Assembly (NCBI GenBank): GCA_963739985.1
Contig: CAVUCE010000006.1
Span: forward strand, 377,645-441,644
Reading direction: 5' to 3'
Source of the DNA: CAVUCE01 sp963739985
GTDB lineage: Bacteria > Bacteroidota > Ignavibacteria > Ignavibacteriales > Ignavibacteriaceae
Length of the DNA: 64,000 bases
The notes under the pieces are model-generated. The model made no database searches and was not told the DNA's origin. It saw nothing but the letters and a program-made list of their open reading frames with translations. Positions 36,912-46,581 of this stretch are shown here, piece after piece (the stretch's first letter is position 1; every line of letters begins with the position of its first letter). Both the position numbers and the translations under genes were made by a program.

Positions 36912-37554
36912 CCGATAACACAAGTGAAGTTTGAATATTTAATTGATAGCTATTATATTCTAAGAAGTTACGATGAATATGTAGTGCTATTTTCTATTTG
37001 ATTTAAAACCGATCCTTACTTTTCAAATTCAAATTAAATTTCCTTTGCTCTAAGGGCTGTAAATAAAATGTTGAAAAAATTAACCCGCATCGGTTATAGC
37101 AATTTAGTTTTATAAAATATCATAGAAAACTCTATGGAGTTATTATGAGTGTGTTAGCGGTACGTTCTCCGGTTATAAGAGCTTTTGTTTCCTGTTTGCA
37201 AGTAAAAATTACTCTAAATGGAGAGAAGTAGCTTCGGCAGATATTTTTGCGGTACAGTCCCATAACATCCATAACCGTTTAAGGAAGGGGAACTATTCAC
37301 TCAGAGATTATTCATTCGAAACGACATTAATGAAATACAACGGTAATATTTTTCAGCCGGAATGATTAATCAATCGGATTGCAAAAGTAATATATAAAAT
37401 AAAGAGACTAAGAAATTATTAATAAAAAATATGGGACAACCATGGCAAAAATTACAAAAGTTTTATCCTTCTGTGCTTTATTAATATTATCGCTTACCCG
37501 GGTTATGTCCGGGCAAACAGCCGACAGCAAAACTTGGATACCATACGGGGTCGT

Positions 37555-39540
37555 TAATGCAATCGCAATTGACGGTAATTATACTTATATCGGCGGAAGC
37601 TTTACATACATTGGACCATATACAGGTGGCGGAGCTAAGTTAACCGCGACAGACGTATCACTTGATACAAATTTCGCGAAAGTAAACGGGGAAATTTATA
37701 CATGTGTTTCCGACGGAAGCGGCGGCTGGTATATTGGCGGGGCTTTTACAAAAGTGGGGAGTTTTACAAGGAATAATATTGCTCATATAAATTCGGACGG
37801 TTCCGTTGACGCGGCATGGAATCCTAACTCAAACAGCGGGGTTAATTCACTTGCCGTAAGCGGTGGTTATATCTATGCCGGTGGAAATTTTACAACAATC
37901 GGCGGCCAGACAAGAAACCATATAGCCAAACTTAACAACACAGACGGCAGCGCCGACGCGACATGGAATCCTAACTCAAACGGCTATGTTACTTCACTTG
38001 CCGTAAGCGGAGGTTATATCTATGTGGGGGGGCAATTTTCAACAATCGGGGGCCAGGCAAGATAATTTATAGCCAAACTTAACAACACAGACGGCAGCGC
38101 AGATGCAACATGGAATCCTAACCCAAACAGCACTGTTTATTCACTTGCCGTAAGCGGGGGGTATATCTATGCCGGAGGTCAATTCACATCAATCGGCGGA
38201 CTAACAAGAAACAATATTGCCAAAATTAACAACACAGACGGCAGCGCAGATGCAACATGGAATCCTAATGCAAGCAGTGTTGTTTATTCACTTGCCGTAA
38301 GCGGTAGTGATATCTATGCCGGAGGTCTATTCACAACAATTGGCGGCCAGACAAGAAACTATATAGCCAAACTTAACAACACAGACGGCAGCGCAGATGC
38401 AACATGGAATCCTAATGCAAACCGAAGTGTTCAATACCATCGCCGTAAGCGGGAGTTATATCTATGTAGGGGGTAATTTCACAACAATCGGCGGGCCAGG
38501 CAAGATACAATATAGCCAAACTTAACAATACAGACGGCAGAGCAGACGGGACCTGGAATCTTAATGCAGATAATACCGTTCGAACCATCGCCATAAACGG
38601 CAGCGATATCTATGTAGGGGGTGATTTTAAATCAATCGGCGGACTAATAAGAAACTATATAGCCAGAATTAACAATACAACCGGCAAAGCAGATGCGAAC
38701 TGGAATCCTGACGCAAACAGCGCGGTTCGATCAATCGCCGTAAGCGGCAGCGATATCTATGCCGGGGGTGGTTTTACAACAATCGGCGGCCAGACAAGGA
38801 ACTATATAGCTAAACTTAACAACACCAACGGCAGCGCCGATGCATCATGGAATCCTAATCCAAACAGCTTTGTCACTTCAATTGCCGTAAGCGGGAGTTA
38901 TATCTATGTAGGGGGGCAATTTTCAACAATCGGAGGCCGGAAACAGAAAGCGGTTAGCCAAACTTAACAACACAGACGGCAGCGCAGACGCGACATGGAA
39001 TCCTGGTGCAGACGGCGGTGTTGCCTCAATCGCCCTAAGCGGCAGTGATATCTATGCAGGAGGCACTTTGCTTTATCTAATATCGGCGGCCGGATAGAGC
39101 TTTATAGGCAAACTTAACAATACCGACGGCAGGCTTGGAAGCAACATGGAATCCTAATGCAAACTCATATATTACCTCAATCGCCGTAAGCGGGAGCGAT
39201 ATCTATGTCGGGGGTGCTTTTACATCAATCGGCGGCCAATCAAGAAACTATATAGCCAAACTTAACAACACCAACGGCAGTGCCGACGCAACGTGGAACC
39301 CTAACGCAAACTCACAAGTCAATTCAATCGTCGTGAACGGAAGTAATATATATGCCGGAGGCCAATTTACATCAATCGGGGGCCAGACAAGGAACTATAT
39401 AGCTAAACTTAACAGCACAGACGGCAGCGCCGACGCAACGTGGAACCCCAACGCGGACGGTTATGTTCAATCAATCGCAGTAAACGCCGGTGATTTATAC
39501 ATCGGGGGTAATTTTACAACTATCGGCGGCAGTTACCGGC
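37555..39540 (+). repeat. tandem 147-bp repeat array encoding delta-60-like propeller units
   Basis: The codon run GCC GTA AGC (or variants) recurs at 37853, 38000, 38147, 38294, 38442, 38590, 38737, 38884, 39032, 39183, 39330 and 39477. The spacing is 147 bp except for three intervals of 148 and one of 151. Two more divergent units lie upstream. Units are highly similar at DNA level, including AACAACACAGACGGCAGCGC. Confidence 0.9.
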
Positions 39541-39904
39541 CAAATTTAGCGCACTTTACAGTTAACCAGCCGCCGGTAATTTCCGATATCTCGAAAACGT
39601 TAAGCGAAGATTATAGCCTGTTATTTTCAGTGAGGTCTTTTAACACAACGCCGGCATATTCGGATCCCGACGGCGATGCGCTAAGTAAAATTAAAATTAC
39701 ATCGCTTCCTTCGCACGGTACATTAACTCTCAGCGGTTCCGGTGTATCGGTAAATGATGAAATAGCCGCGGCTAATATTGGAAACCTTCTTTATACTCCG
39801 CAGCCTAATTATAACGGGCCTGACAGTTTCGGGTATAATGCCTCTGACGGAAAAGATTATGCTCTTGTTTCAAAGTCTGTTAATATTACAATAATAGCAG
39901 TAAA

Positions 39905-42900
39905 CGATCGGCCGGTGTTAGCCGGTATAGAAGGAACAGCTTTAAGCTACAAGGAGGGTGATGCGGCAACGGCAATAACAAGTTCAATTACGGTATCCGA
40001 CGTAGACAATACAACACAAGCAAGCGCGACTGTAAGTCATAACAAACAACTTTGTCAGCGGCGAAGATGTATTAAGCTTTACAAATAACGGCAGCACAAT
40101 GGGAAATATAGCCTCATCTTATAACAGTACAACCGGAGTACTAACATTAACCTCAGCCGGAGCAACAGCAACACTTGCGCATTGGCAGTCGGCGCTGAGA
40201 GCAGTCAAATATAAAAATACAAGCAGCAACCCATCAACGGCAGCAAGGACAGTAAGTTTTGTAATAAATGACGGCTCGGCAAACAGCACTGCGGTAACAA
40301 GAAACATTGCTGTTACTGCTGTAAATAACCCGCCGGTTATTGCATCCATTGAAGGAACAGCCCTAAGCTACAAGGAGGGTGATGCGGCAACGGCAATAAG
40401 CAGCTCAATAACAGTATCTGATGTGGATAATACAACACAAGCAAGCGCGACTGTAAGTATAACAAACAACTTTGTCAACGGCGAAGATGTATTAAGCTTT
40501 ACAAATAACGGCAGCACAATGGGAAATATAGCCTCATCTTATAACAGTACAACCGGAGTACTAACATTAACCTCAGCTGGAGCAACAGCAACACTTGCAC
40601 AATGGCAGTCGGCGCTGAGAGCAGTCAAATATAAAAATACAAGCAGCAACCCGTCAACGGCAGCAAGGACAGTAAGTTTTATAATAAATGACGGCTCGGC
40701 AAACAGCACTGCGGTAACAAGAAACATTGCTGTAACTGCTGTAAATAACCCGCCGGTTATTGCATCCATTGAAGGAACAGCCCTAAGCTACAAGGAGGGT
40801 GATGCGGCAACGGCAATAAGCGGCACAATAACAGTAGCTGATGTGGATAATACAACACAAGCAAGCGCGATGGTTTCAATCACCAGCGGTTTGTCGGCCA
40901 GCGAAGATGTATTAAGCTTTACAAATGACGGCAGCACAATGGGAAATATAGTCTCATCTTATAACAGCACAACCGGAGTACTAACATTAACCTCAGCTGG
41001 AGCAACAGCATCACTTGCACAATGGCAGTCGGCGCTGAGAGCAGTAAAATATAAAAATACAAGCAGCAACCCGTCAACGGCAGCAAGGACAGTAAGTTTT
41101 ACGATAAATGACGGAACTGTTAATAGTAATACGCTTAGTAGGAAAATAAATGTAACAGCTGTCAATAATTCCCCGGTGCTTGCGAATCTTGAAACAAAGG
41201 GAGTAAGTTATAAGGAAGGTGATCCGGCAACTCAAATCACGAATACAATTACTGTAACCGATATTGATAATGCAAATATGGACAGCGCGGTTGTTAGTAT
41301 TACCGCTAATTATAAAAACGGAGAGGATGTTTTAAGTTATACTAAGATCGGTAATATAGCCGGAGTTTTTGATGCTTCCAGCGGGAAGATGGTATTAAGC
41401 GGAAATGATAGTAAAGCAAATTATCAATCGGCATTAAGATCAGTAAATTATTTGAATACCAGCAGCAATCCTTCAACGTCGGCAAGAACAGTAAGTTTTT
41501 ATGTAAATGACGGAACTGTTAATAGTAATACGCTTAGCAGGAATATAAATGTAATTGCAGTTAACAATTCTCCTGTACTTTCTAAAATTGAAACCACTAA
41601 ATTAAATTATACTGAAGGAAGCGGTTCACAAAAAATAACAGACTCATTAAAAATTACCGACGTTGATAATACAACCTTTGCGAGCGCGGCAGTTAGTATA
41701 ACGGGTAATTATTCAAGCGGTGAAGATGTATTGAGCTTTTCAAATACCAGTTCCGCTGTTTACGGAAATATAAGTTCATCATATAATACTTCAAACGGTG
41801 TTCTGACTCTTACCTCGTCAGGTGTTACCGCAACACTTGCACAGTGGCAGTCGGCGTTGAGAAGCGTGCAGTACAAAAACACTAGCAGTAATCCTTCGGT
41901 TTCTATAAGGACTGTCAACTTTGTAATAAATGACGGAAGCGCTAATAGTAATACGAAGAGTAGAAACATAAATGTGATAGCTGTAAATAATCCGCCCGTA
42001 CTTGCTAATATAGAAACAAAACCACTAAAATTTACCGAAGGTGATGCTGCGCTGCAGTTAACAAGTACCTTAAATGTAAGTGATGTTGATAATACAAATT
42101 TTGATAGCGCTGCAGTAATTATCAATTCGAATTATACTCAAGGTGAAGATATTTTGGCTTATGCAAAAGTAGGTAATATTAAAGGTACATTTAATTCTTC
42201 GAAAGGCGAAATACTGCTGTCAGGTCTTGATACTAAAGCTAATTATCAATTGGCCCTAAGTTCGGTGAAATATCTTAACACTAGTCAGAACCCCTCAATT
42301 TCTCCGAGAACAGTAAGCTTTTATGTAAACGATGGTGCATCAAACAGCGATACGGTTAAAAGAAACATTAACATTATAGCAGTGAACGATGCGCCGGTGC
42401 TTTCTCAAATAGAGAAAGCAGGTTTGCAGTATACGGAAGGCGGTCCAGCTGTAAATGTATCCGGTACAATCAGTGTAAGCGATGTTGACAACACGAACAT
42501 GAAAAGCGCGGTTGTTGGTATAACTTCAAATTATAATAAAGGCGAGGATATACTAACGTATAATCCAGTAGGAAATATAACCGGAGCGTTTAATTCAGGG
42601 AACGGTACAATGCTGCTGACCGGTAATGATACAAAAGCGAATTATGAGAGTGCGTTGAGATCGGTTAAATACAAGGACAATAGCAGCAATCCTTCAACAA
42701 CAGCTAGGACGTTGGTTTTTTATGTAAATGACGGAGCCGTTAATAGCGATACATTGACCCGGAATATTGTTATCAACGCGGTTAATAACGCCCCTGTCAT
42801 TGCTGATATAGAAAGTAAGCCGCTTCACATAAAACAGGGTAAAAACGCGTATCAAATCACATCATCTTTAACATTAAGCGATGTAGATAATGCTAATCTT

Positions 42901-43170
42901 GATAGTGCTGTTGTAAAAATAACATCTAATTATGAAGAAGGTAAAGATTCTCTGGTTTATAAGAAGATTGGAAACATTACCGGCACATTTGATCTAAAGA
43001 ATGCTTCATTGATATTGACCGGAAAAGATACAAAAGCAAACTATCAATCAGCAATAAGATCTATAAAATATGAAAATGAAAAAAGCACTCCCGTTTCATC
43101 AAACAGGACAATTAGTATAACAGTAAGCGATGGTAAACTGAGCAGTAATGTGCTAACAAGGGATATTATT
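39905..43170 (+). repeat. eight tandem cadherin-like repeats of about 420 or 399 bp
   Basis: Equivalent points (the Glu codon of the IEG/IET/IES motif) fall at 39931, 40351, 40771, 41191, 41590, 42013, 42412 and 42811. The first three units (39.9-41.16 kb) are nearly identical DNA, with a 420-bp period. Later units alternate between a long form and a 399-bp form that replaces the SSYNSTTGVLTLTS segment by a shorter GKMVLSGNDSKANYQ type. One extra C in the first unit (about 40036) causes the frame break there. Confidence 0.88.
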
Positions 43171-43508
43171 ATCGTGCCGTCGGTTTATTTTTTATATCAT
43201 AATTATCCTAATCCGTTTAATCCCACAACCACTATAACATATAGTCTTCCGGAAATATCAAAAGTACATCTTATACTTTATGATATTTTGGGTAGAAAAG
43301 TTTTGGATATGGTTAACCAGGAAGAGGCTGCCGGCTACCACAAGTATAAATTAAATTCCGGTAGACTTGCCAGCGGTGTGTACATTTATGTCTTATCAAC
43401 AAAAAGCAGCAGCGGTAAAGAGTTCCTTTCCGCAAAGAAAATGGTACTGTTAAAATAAAACCGGCGATGATTCATTTGCAAATAAATTTAGATTAAAAAG
43501 GAATATAA

Positions 43509-44633
43509 ATGAATAAAATAGTATCGATTTTAATATTAGGAATATTGTTAATCTTTTCGATTGAAAGTTTTGCACAGTCGGATCAGTCAAGCTGGTCGGT
43601 GGGGTTTTTCGGATTAACGTATCCCAGGTTTCAAAAATCAGTTGTTAAACCGGAGAATTCAAATTTCGGGTATAATGTTTTTCTACAAAGAAATTTTACG
43701 GGCAACATCGCTTTAAGACTTAAAGGAAGCTATCTCTCCATGAAAGGTCGTATTCCGGGGAATATGTTTAGCTACACCGATGACAATCCCGTAAAAAATA
43801 ACACTGAAATTATGAGATCAAATATAGCTGTGCTTGATCTTAATTTTCTATACAAATTCTTTCCCTTAGCATTTGCTTCGCCTTACCTTGGTGCGGGTGT
43901 GGGAGGAACATTGATTTCTCCTTCTTACCCGGCAGATATTACCGACGCTCCTTCCAAAACTAAAACTGCGGCTGAGCTTAATCTGTTTATCGGCAGCGAG
44001 TGGAGTCTTAAAGCTTCCTGGAAATTAGTTACTGAAATAGGATATCACGCTTCCGGCGGATACCTTGACGGATTGAAAAATTCCGGCAACACAGGAACGT
44101 TTCCCGAAAGTTATTTAACTGCTTCGGCAAACGTGGAGTATTATTTCGGCATACCGGATAATTTTGATGCGGGAAAATCTTATTCAGGTTTAAGAGGATT
44201 AACATTTCCAACTATAAATCCTAATATCAAAGGCTTTTCAATAAAGCCGCTCGAAATTAGTAATGATAAGACAGCGGAAGTTTATCCGTATACTAAAAAC
44301 GGTTTAAGTACAATTATTATTTACTTCAAATTAAATCAATCTAAAGTTCAGCCTGAATTTCATCCAATTCTTAATGTCGTAGCTGCAGTACTAAAATCCA
44401 AACCGGGAGTTAATCTTGAGATACGCGGATATACAGACAGCATCGGTAGTAAAAAGTATAACAATTTGCTTTCAACAAGAAGAGCGGAATCGGTACTTCA
44501 GTATCTTGTTAAACAAGGTATAAATACTAACAGATTAAGTACAAAGGGATTTGGTGAAGAAAATGCAGCGGCATCAAATAAAACAGCTGAGGGAAATACA
44601 AAAAATAGAAGAGTTAATTTCTTAGTTAAATAA
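43509..44633 (+). CDS. OmpA family outer-membrane protein
   Basis: The 374-residue protein has a signal peptide (ILILGILLIFSIESFAQ), an N-terminal eight-strand-type barrel (about residues 20-215) and a C-terminal OmpA/MotB peptidoglycan-binding domain (about 262-374: IIYFKLNQSKVQPEFHPIL, LEIRGYTDSIGSKKYNNLLS, RRAESVLQYLV, KGFGEENAAASNKT, NRRVNFLVK). The domain holds the conserved Asp and Arg that bind meso-diaminopimelate. It starts 50 bases after the giant repeat gene, with AAAGGA before the ATG, and shares its less AT-rich composition, so the two probably form a unit. It may anchor or support that surface protein; this is inference. Confidence 0.9.
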   Translation: MNKIVSILILGILLIFSIESFAQSDQSSWSVGFFGLTYPRFQKSVVKPENSNFGYNVFLQRNFTGNIALRLKGSYLSMKGRIPGNMFSYTDDNPVKNNTEIMRSNIAVLDLNFLYKFFPLAFASPYLGAGVGGTLISPSYPADITDAPSKTKTAAELNLFIGSEWSLKASWKLVTEIGYHASGGYLDGLKNSGNTGTFPESYLTASANVEYYFGIPDNFDAGKSYSGLRGLTFPTINPNIKGFSIKPLEISNDKTAEVYPYTKNGLSTIIIYFKLNQSKVQPEFHPILNVVAAVLKSKPGVNLEIRGYTDSIGSKKYNNLLSTRRAESVLQYLVKQGINTNRLSTKGFGEENAAASNKTAEGNTKNRRVNFLVK

Positions 44634-44888
44634 AAAGCTCTTTGGGCTAAACCCCATTTTTTCCTTTTATCTAGCGTTTTCTTTTACCTTTAACATTTCT
44701 TTAAAAGTGATGAATTTTACATGTTTTTATATTCACTGCGTTTTAATTAAATTTATTGTATAAATTAAGCTAAATTTAAGGATTATAGAAAATATTAAGT
44801 TTACCTTCAAATTTTGCAAGAATTAAAACCTGTTCTATTTGTTGGTTTACAAAAAGATGAAATTGATTAATAATCATTAGGAGACTCG
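44634..44888. other. 255-base intergenic region before def
   Basis: AT-rich, no gene seen. A weak hairpin (TGGG...CCCA then T-run at about 44643-44662) may end transcription of the OmpA unit but is too short to call. TTAGGAG ends at 44882, just before the def ATG. Confidence 0.35.
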
Positions 44889-45455
44889 ATGGCTATTTTA
44901 CCTATAACATTATACGGCGACAAAATATTAAGAAAGAAAGTTAACCGTGTTGATGAAGTAGATATGAAAACTATAGAAATTATTAGAGACATGTTCGAAA
45001 CCATGAAGAATGCAAACGGAGTTGGTTTAGCTGCTAATCAGGTTGGCGCTGATAAATCTATTTTCATTCTGGATTTATCCGGAATAGAGGGTTATGAATC
45101 TCAGAAGCCAATGGTATTGATAAATCCTGAGATATTGGAAAAATCAGAAGAGACTGTTTTTATTGAAGAAGGATGCTTGAGTATTCCGGATATACGTGCT
45201 GAAGTTGAAAGACCGGAATCAATAAAGATTAAGTTTTACGATACAAATATGAATGAGCAGATTATTGAAGCTGACGAATTTTTAGCTAGAGTTATGCAGC
45301 ACGAATATGATCATTTACAGGGAATACTTTTTACCGATTTAGTCCCGGAGCCTGTTCAAAAGAAATTAAAACGAGATATATTTAAAATAAAAAATCGTAA
45401 AATTGAATTTGAGTATCCGGTTTCAGAAAGATTCGATTATCAATTGCAACAATAA
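44889..45455 (+). CDS. def: peptide deformylase
   Basis: Def removes the N-formyl group from nascent proteins in the cytoplasm. All three metal-site motifs are present: GVGLAANQVG, EEGCLSIP (metal-binding Cys) and MQHEYDHLQG (two His and the catalytic Glu). The 188-residue length is normal. AGGAG lies 5 bases before the ATG. The fmt gene follows after 12 bases, the classic def-fmt pair. Confidence 0.97.
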   Translation: MAILPITLYGDKILRKKVNRVDEVDMKTIEIIRDMFETMKNANGVGLAANQVGADKSIFILDLSGIEGYESQKPMVLINPEILEKSEETVFIEEGCLSIPDIRAEVERPESIKIKFYDTNMNEQIIEADEFLARVMQHEYDHLQGILFTDLVPEPVQKKLKRDIFKIKNRKIEFEYPVSERFDYQLQQ

Positions 45456-45467
45456 TAGTCTGGTAAT

Positions 45468-46370
45468 ATGAAGATAGTATTTATGGGTACGCCGGATTTT
45501 GCGATCCCGTCATTAAAAAAGATAATTGAAAGCAAACACGAATTAGTTGCAATTGTAACTACTCCGGATAAAGAACGAGGCAGAGGAAGAAAAGTAACAT
45601 ACACCGCAGTAAAACAATTTGCTCTTGAAAATAATATTCCGGTACTTCAACCTGTAAAATTAAAAGATGAAGATTTTATAGAGCAGCTAAAATCATTTTA
45701 TCCTGATTTATTTGTTGTTGTTGCTTTCAGAATTTTACCTAGAGAAGTTTTTTCTATCCCTCCCAGGGGTTCTTTTAATCTTCACGGATCTTTGCTGCCA
45801 AGTTATAGAGGCGCGGCTCCAATTCAGTGGGCGTTAATTGAAGGACAAAAAGAAACCGGCGTTACAACTTTTGCTCTAGATGATAAAGTGGATACCGGGA
45901 ATATTTACATACAAGAAAAAATTGAAATATTTGAAGATGATGATTTTGGTGCTTTGCATGATAGAATGAGTTTAATGGGTGCAGAAGTGGTTCTTAAGAC
46001 AATAGATTTAATCGAATCCGGAAATTATAAATTACAGCCTCAAAATGATAAGCTTGCTTCACCTGCACCAAAGATTACCAAAGAAACTGCAAAAATTGAT
46101 TGGAATAAATCTGCAATCGAAATTCAAAATCTAGTTCGTGGTTTATCACCATATCCGGGAGCTTATTTTTACCATAATGATAAGCAAATAAAAGTATACA
46201 AAACCAGGGTACATGATTTAAGTGAGTTATTGCCCGGAGAAATTCGACAAACTAAAAAAGAATTGTTTATCGGATCGGGAAATGGTACAATTCAAATATT
46301 AGAGCTTCAGCTTGAAGGTAAAAAAAGATTGAGTGCAGAAGAGTTTTTGCGCGGTTATACTTTTGAATAG
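45468..46370 (+). CDS. fmt: methionyl-tRNA formyltransferase
   Basis: Fmt formylates initiator Met-tRNA using 10-formyltetrahydrofolate. The N-terminal formyltransferase domain shows IVFMGTPDFAIPSLKKI, the active-site block NLHGSLLPSYRGAAPIQWA (Asn, His) and GVTTFALDDKVDTGNI (catalytic Asp region). The C-terminal OB-like domain starts near residue 205 (IQNLVRGLSPYPGAYF). Length, 300 residues, fits the family. It follows def in one transcript. Confidence 0.97.
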   Translation: MKIVFMGTPDFAIPSLKKIIESKHELVAIVTTPDKERGRGRKVTYTAVKQFALENNIPVLQPVKLKDEDFIEQLKSFYPDLFVVVAFRILPREVFSIPPRGSFNLHGSLLPSYRGAAPIQWALIEGQKETGVTTFALDDKVDTGNIYIQEKIEIFEDDDFGALHDRMSLMGAEVVLKTIDLIESGNYKLQPQNDKLASPAPKITKETAKIDWNKSAIEIQNLVRGLSPYPGAYFYHNDKQIKVYKTRVHDLSELLPGEIRQTKKELFIGSGNGTIQILELQLEGKKRLSAEEFLRGYTFE

Positions 46371-46530
46371 TAAATATCTAATTATTGTAACCCTTTAATT
46401 TATTCCCTTTAATGTTATTATCTCCCACGAATGATTAGGCTAAATTATTTTCTCATAAAATCCCAACCTTATCCTCTAGCTTTAATCATTCAATTCATTT
46501 TATTATTATTGTATCTTAAATAAGATTAAA

Positions 46531-46581
46531 TTATTCGCTAGGGGAGGCGTTTAGGACTGAATCATAAAAACGGGACCCAAA
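46531..46581 (+). promoter_or_regulatory. candidate structured leader before the cystathionine beta-synthase gene
   Basis: Just before the ATG at 46582 the sequence becomes unusually GC-rich. CGTTT (46548-46552) can pair with AAACG (46568-46572), flanked by GGGG (46541-46544) and CCC (46576-46578), which could extend the stem or form a pseudoknot. CGCT (46536-46539) can alternatively pair with GGCG (46546-46549). The position directly over the ribosome-binding region of a sulfur amino acid gene suggests a small translational control element. It does not match a known SAM riboswitch class that I can recognise. Confidence 0.3.

Larger units (their letters stand above)
35888..37441. other. 1.55-kb decayed region: dispersed repeats and gene relics
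   Basis: No intact gene is supported. It contains a strong hairpin (36017-36036), two copies of the dispersed CATTCTGA...GAAGAATCT repeat (36063-36100 and, reversed, 36147-36172) and a GLUG-type gene relic (36734-36911). A stretch around 37140-37365 stays open in one frame (SGTFSGYKSF... to NIFQPE) but has no start codon at its beginning and no family I recognise. The mixture suggests old insertions and gene decay rather than a regulatory region. Confidence 0.55.
37442..43458 (+). pseudogene. giant T9SS surface protein: delta-60-like repeats plus cadherin-like repeats, disrupted by frameshifts
   Basis: A signal peptide (VLSFCALLILSLTRVMSGQ) follows the ATG at 37442. About fourteen 49-residue delta-60-like propeller repeats come next (typical: AVSGGYIYAGGNFTTIGGQ, ADATWNPN), then a linker domain (DPDGDALSKIKITSLPSHGT), eight cadherin-like repeats (EGTALSYKEGDAATAI...) and a T9SS tail (HNYPNPFNPTTTITYSLP, KKMVLLK). 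The frame is broken by a TAA at 38063-38065 and by net insertions near 38431, 38490, 38940, 39060-39140 and 40030. Removing eight bases in total restores one frame of about 2002 residues. Open pieces are 37442-38065, 39135-40088 and 40099-43458. Either a decaying adhesin gene or a repeat region with sequence errors. Confidence 0.75.

Noticed and set aside
37126..37365. Small gene in the decayed region (frame reading SGTFSGYKSF to NIFQPE)
   Set aside because: No start codon or ribosome binding site at its beginning, no recognisable family; kept only as a possible relic in the region note.
37555..39540. Regular 147-bp repeats as a non-coding satellite or CRISPR-like array
   Set aside because: The period is a multiple of three and each unit encodes the same 49-residue propeller motif; between insertions the frame is kept.
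40119..41165. Open frames on the minus strand repeated three times across the cadherin-like array
   Set aside because: They are antisense shadows of the repeated units; identical peptides recur every 420 bp only because the DNA repeats.
44640..44665. Terminator after the OmpA-family gene
   Set aside because: The stem (TGGG/CCCA) is only four base pairs; too weak to call despite the T-run.
46371..46581. SAM-I type riboswitch upstream of cystathionine beta-synthase
   Set aside because: The long multi-stem S-box architecture and its conserved motifs are not present; only the short block listed as a candidate leader remains.
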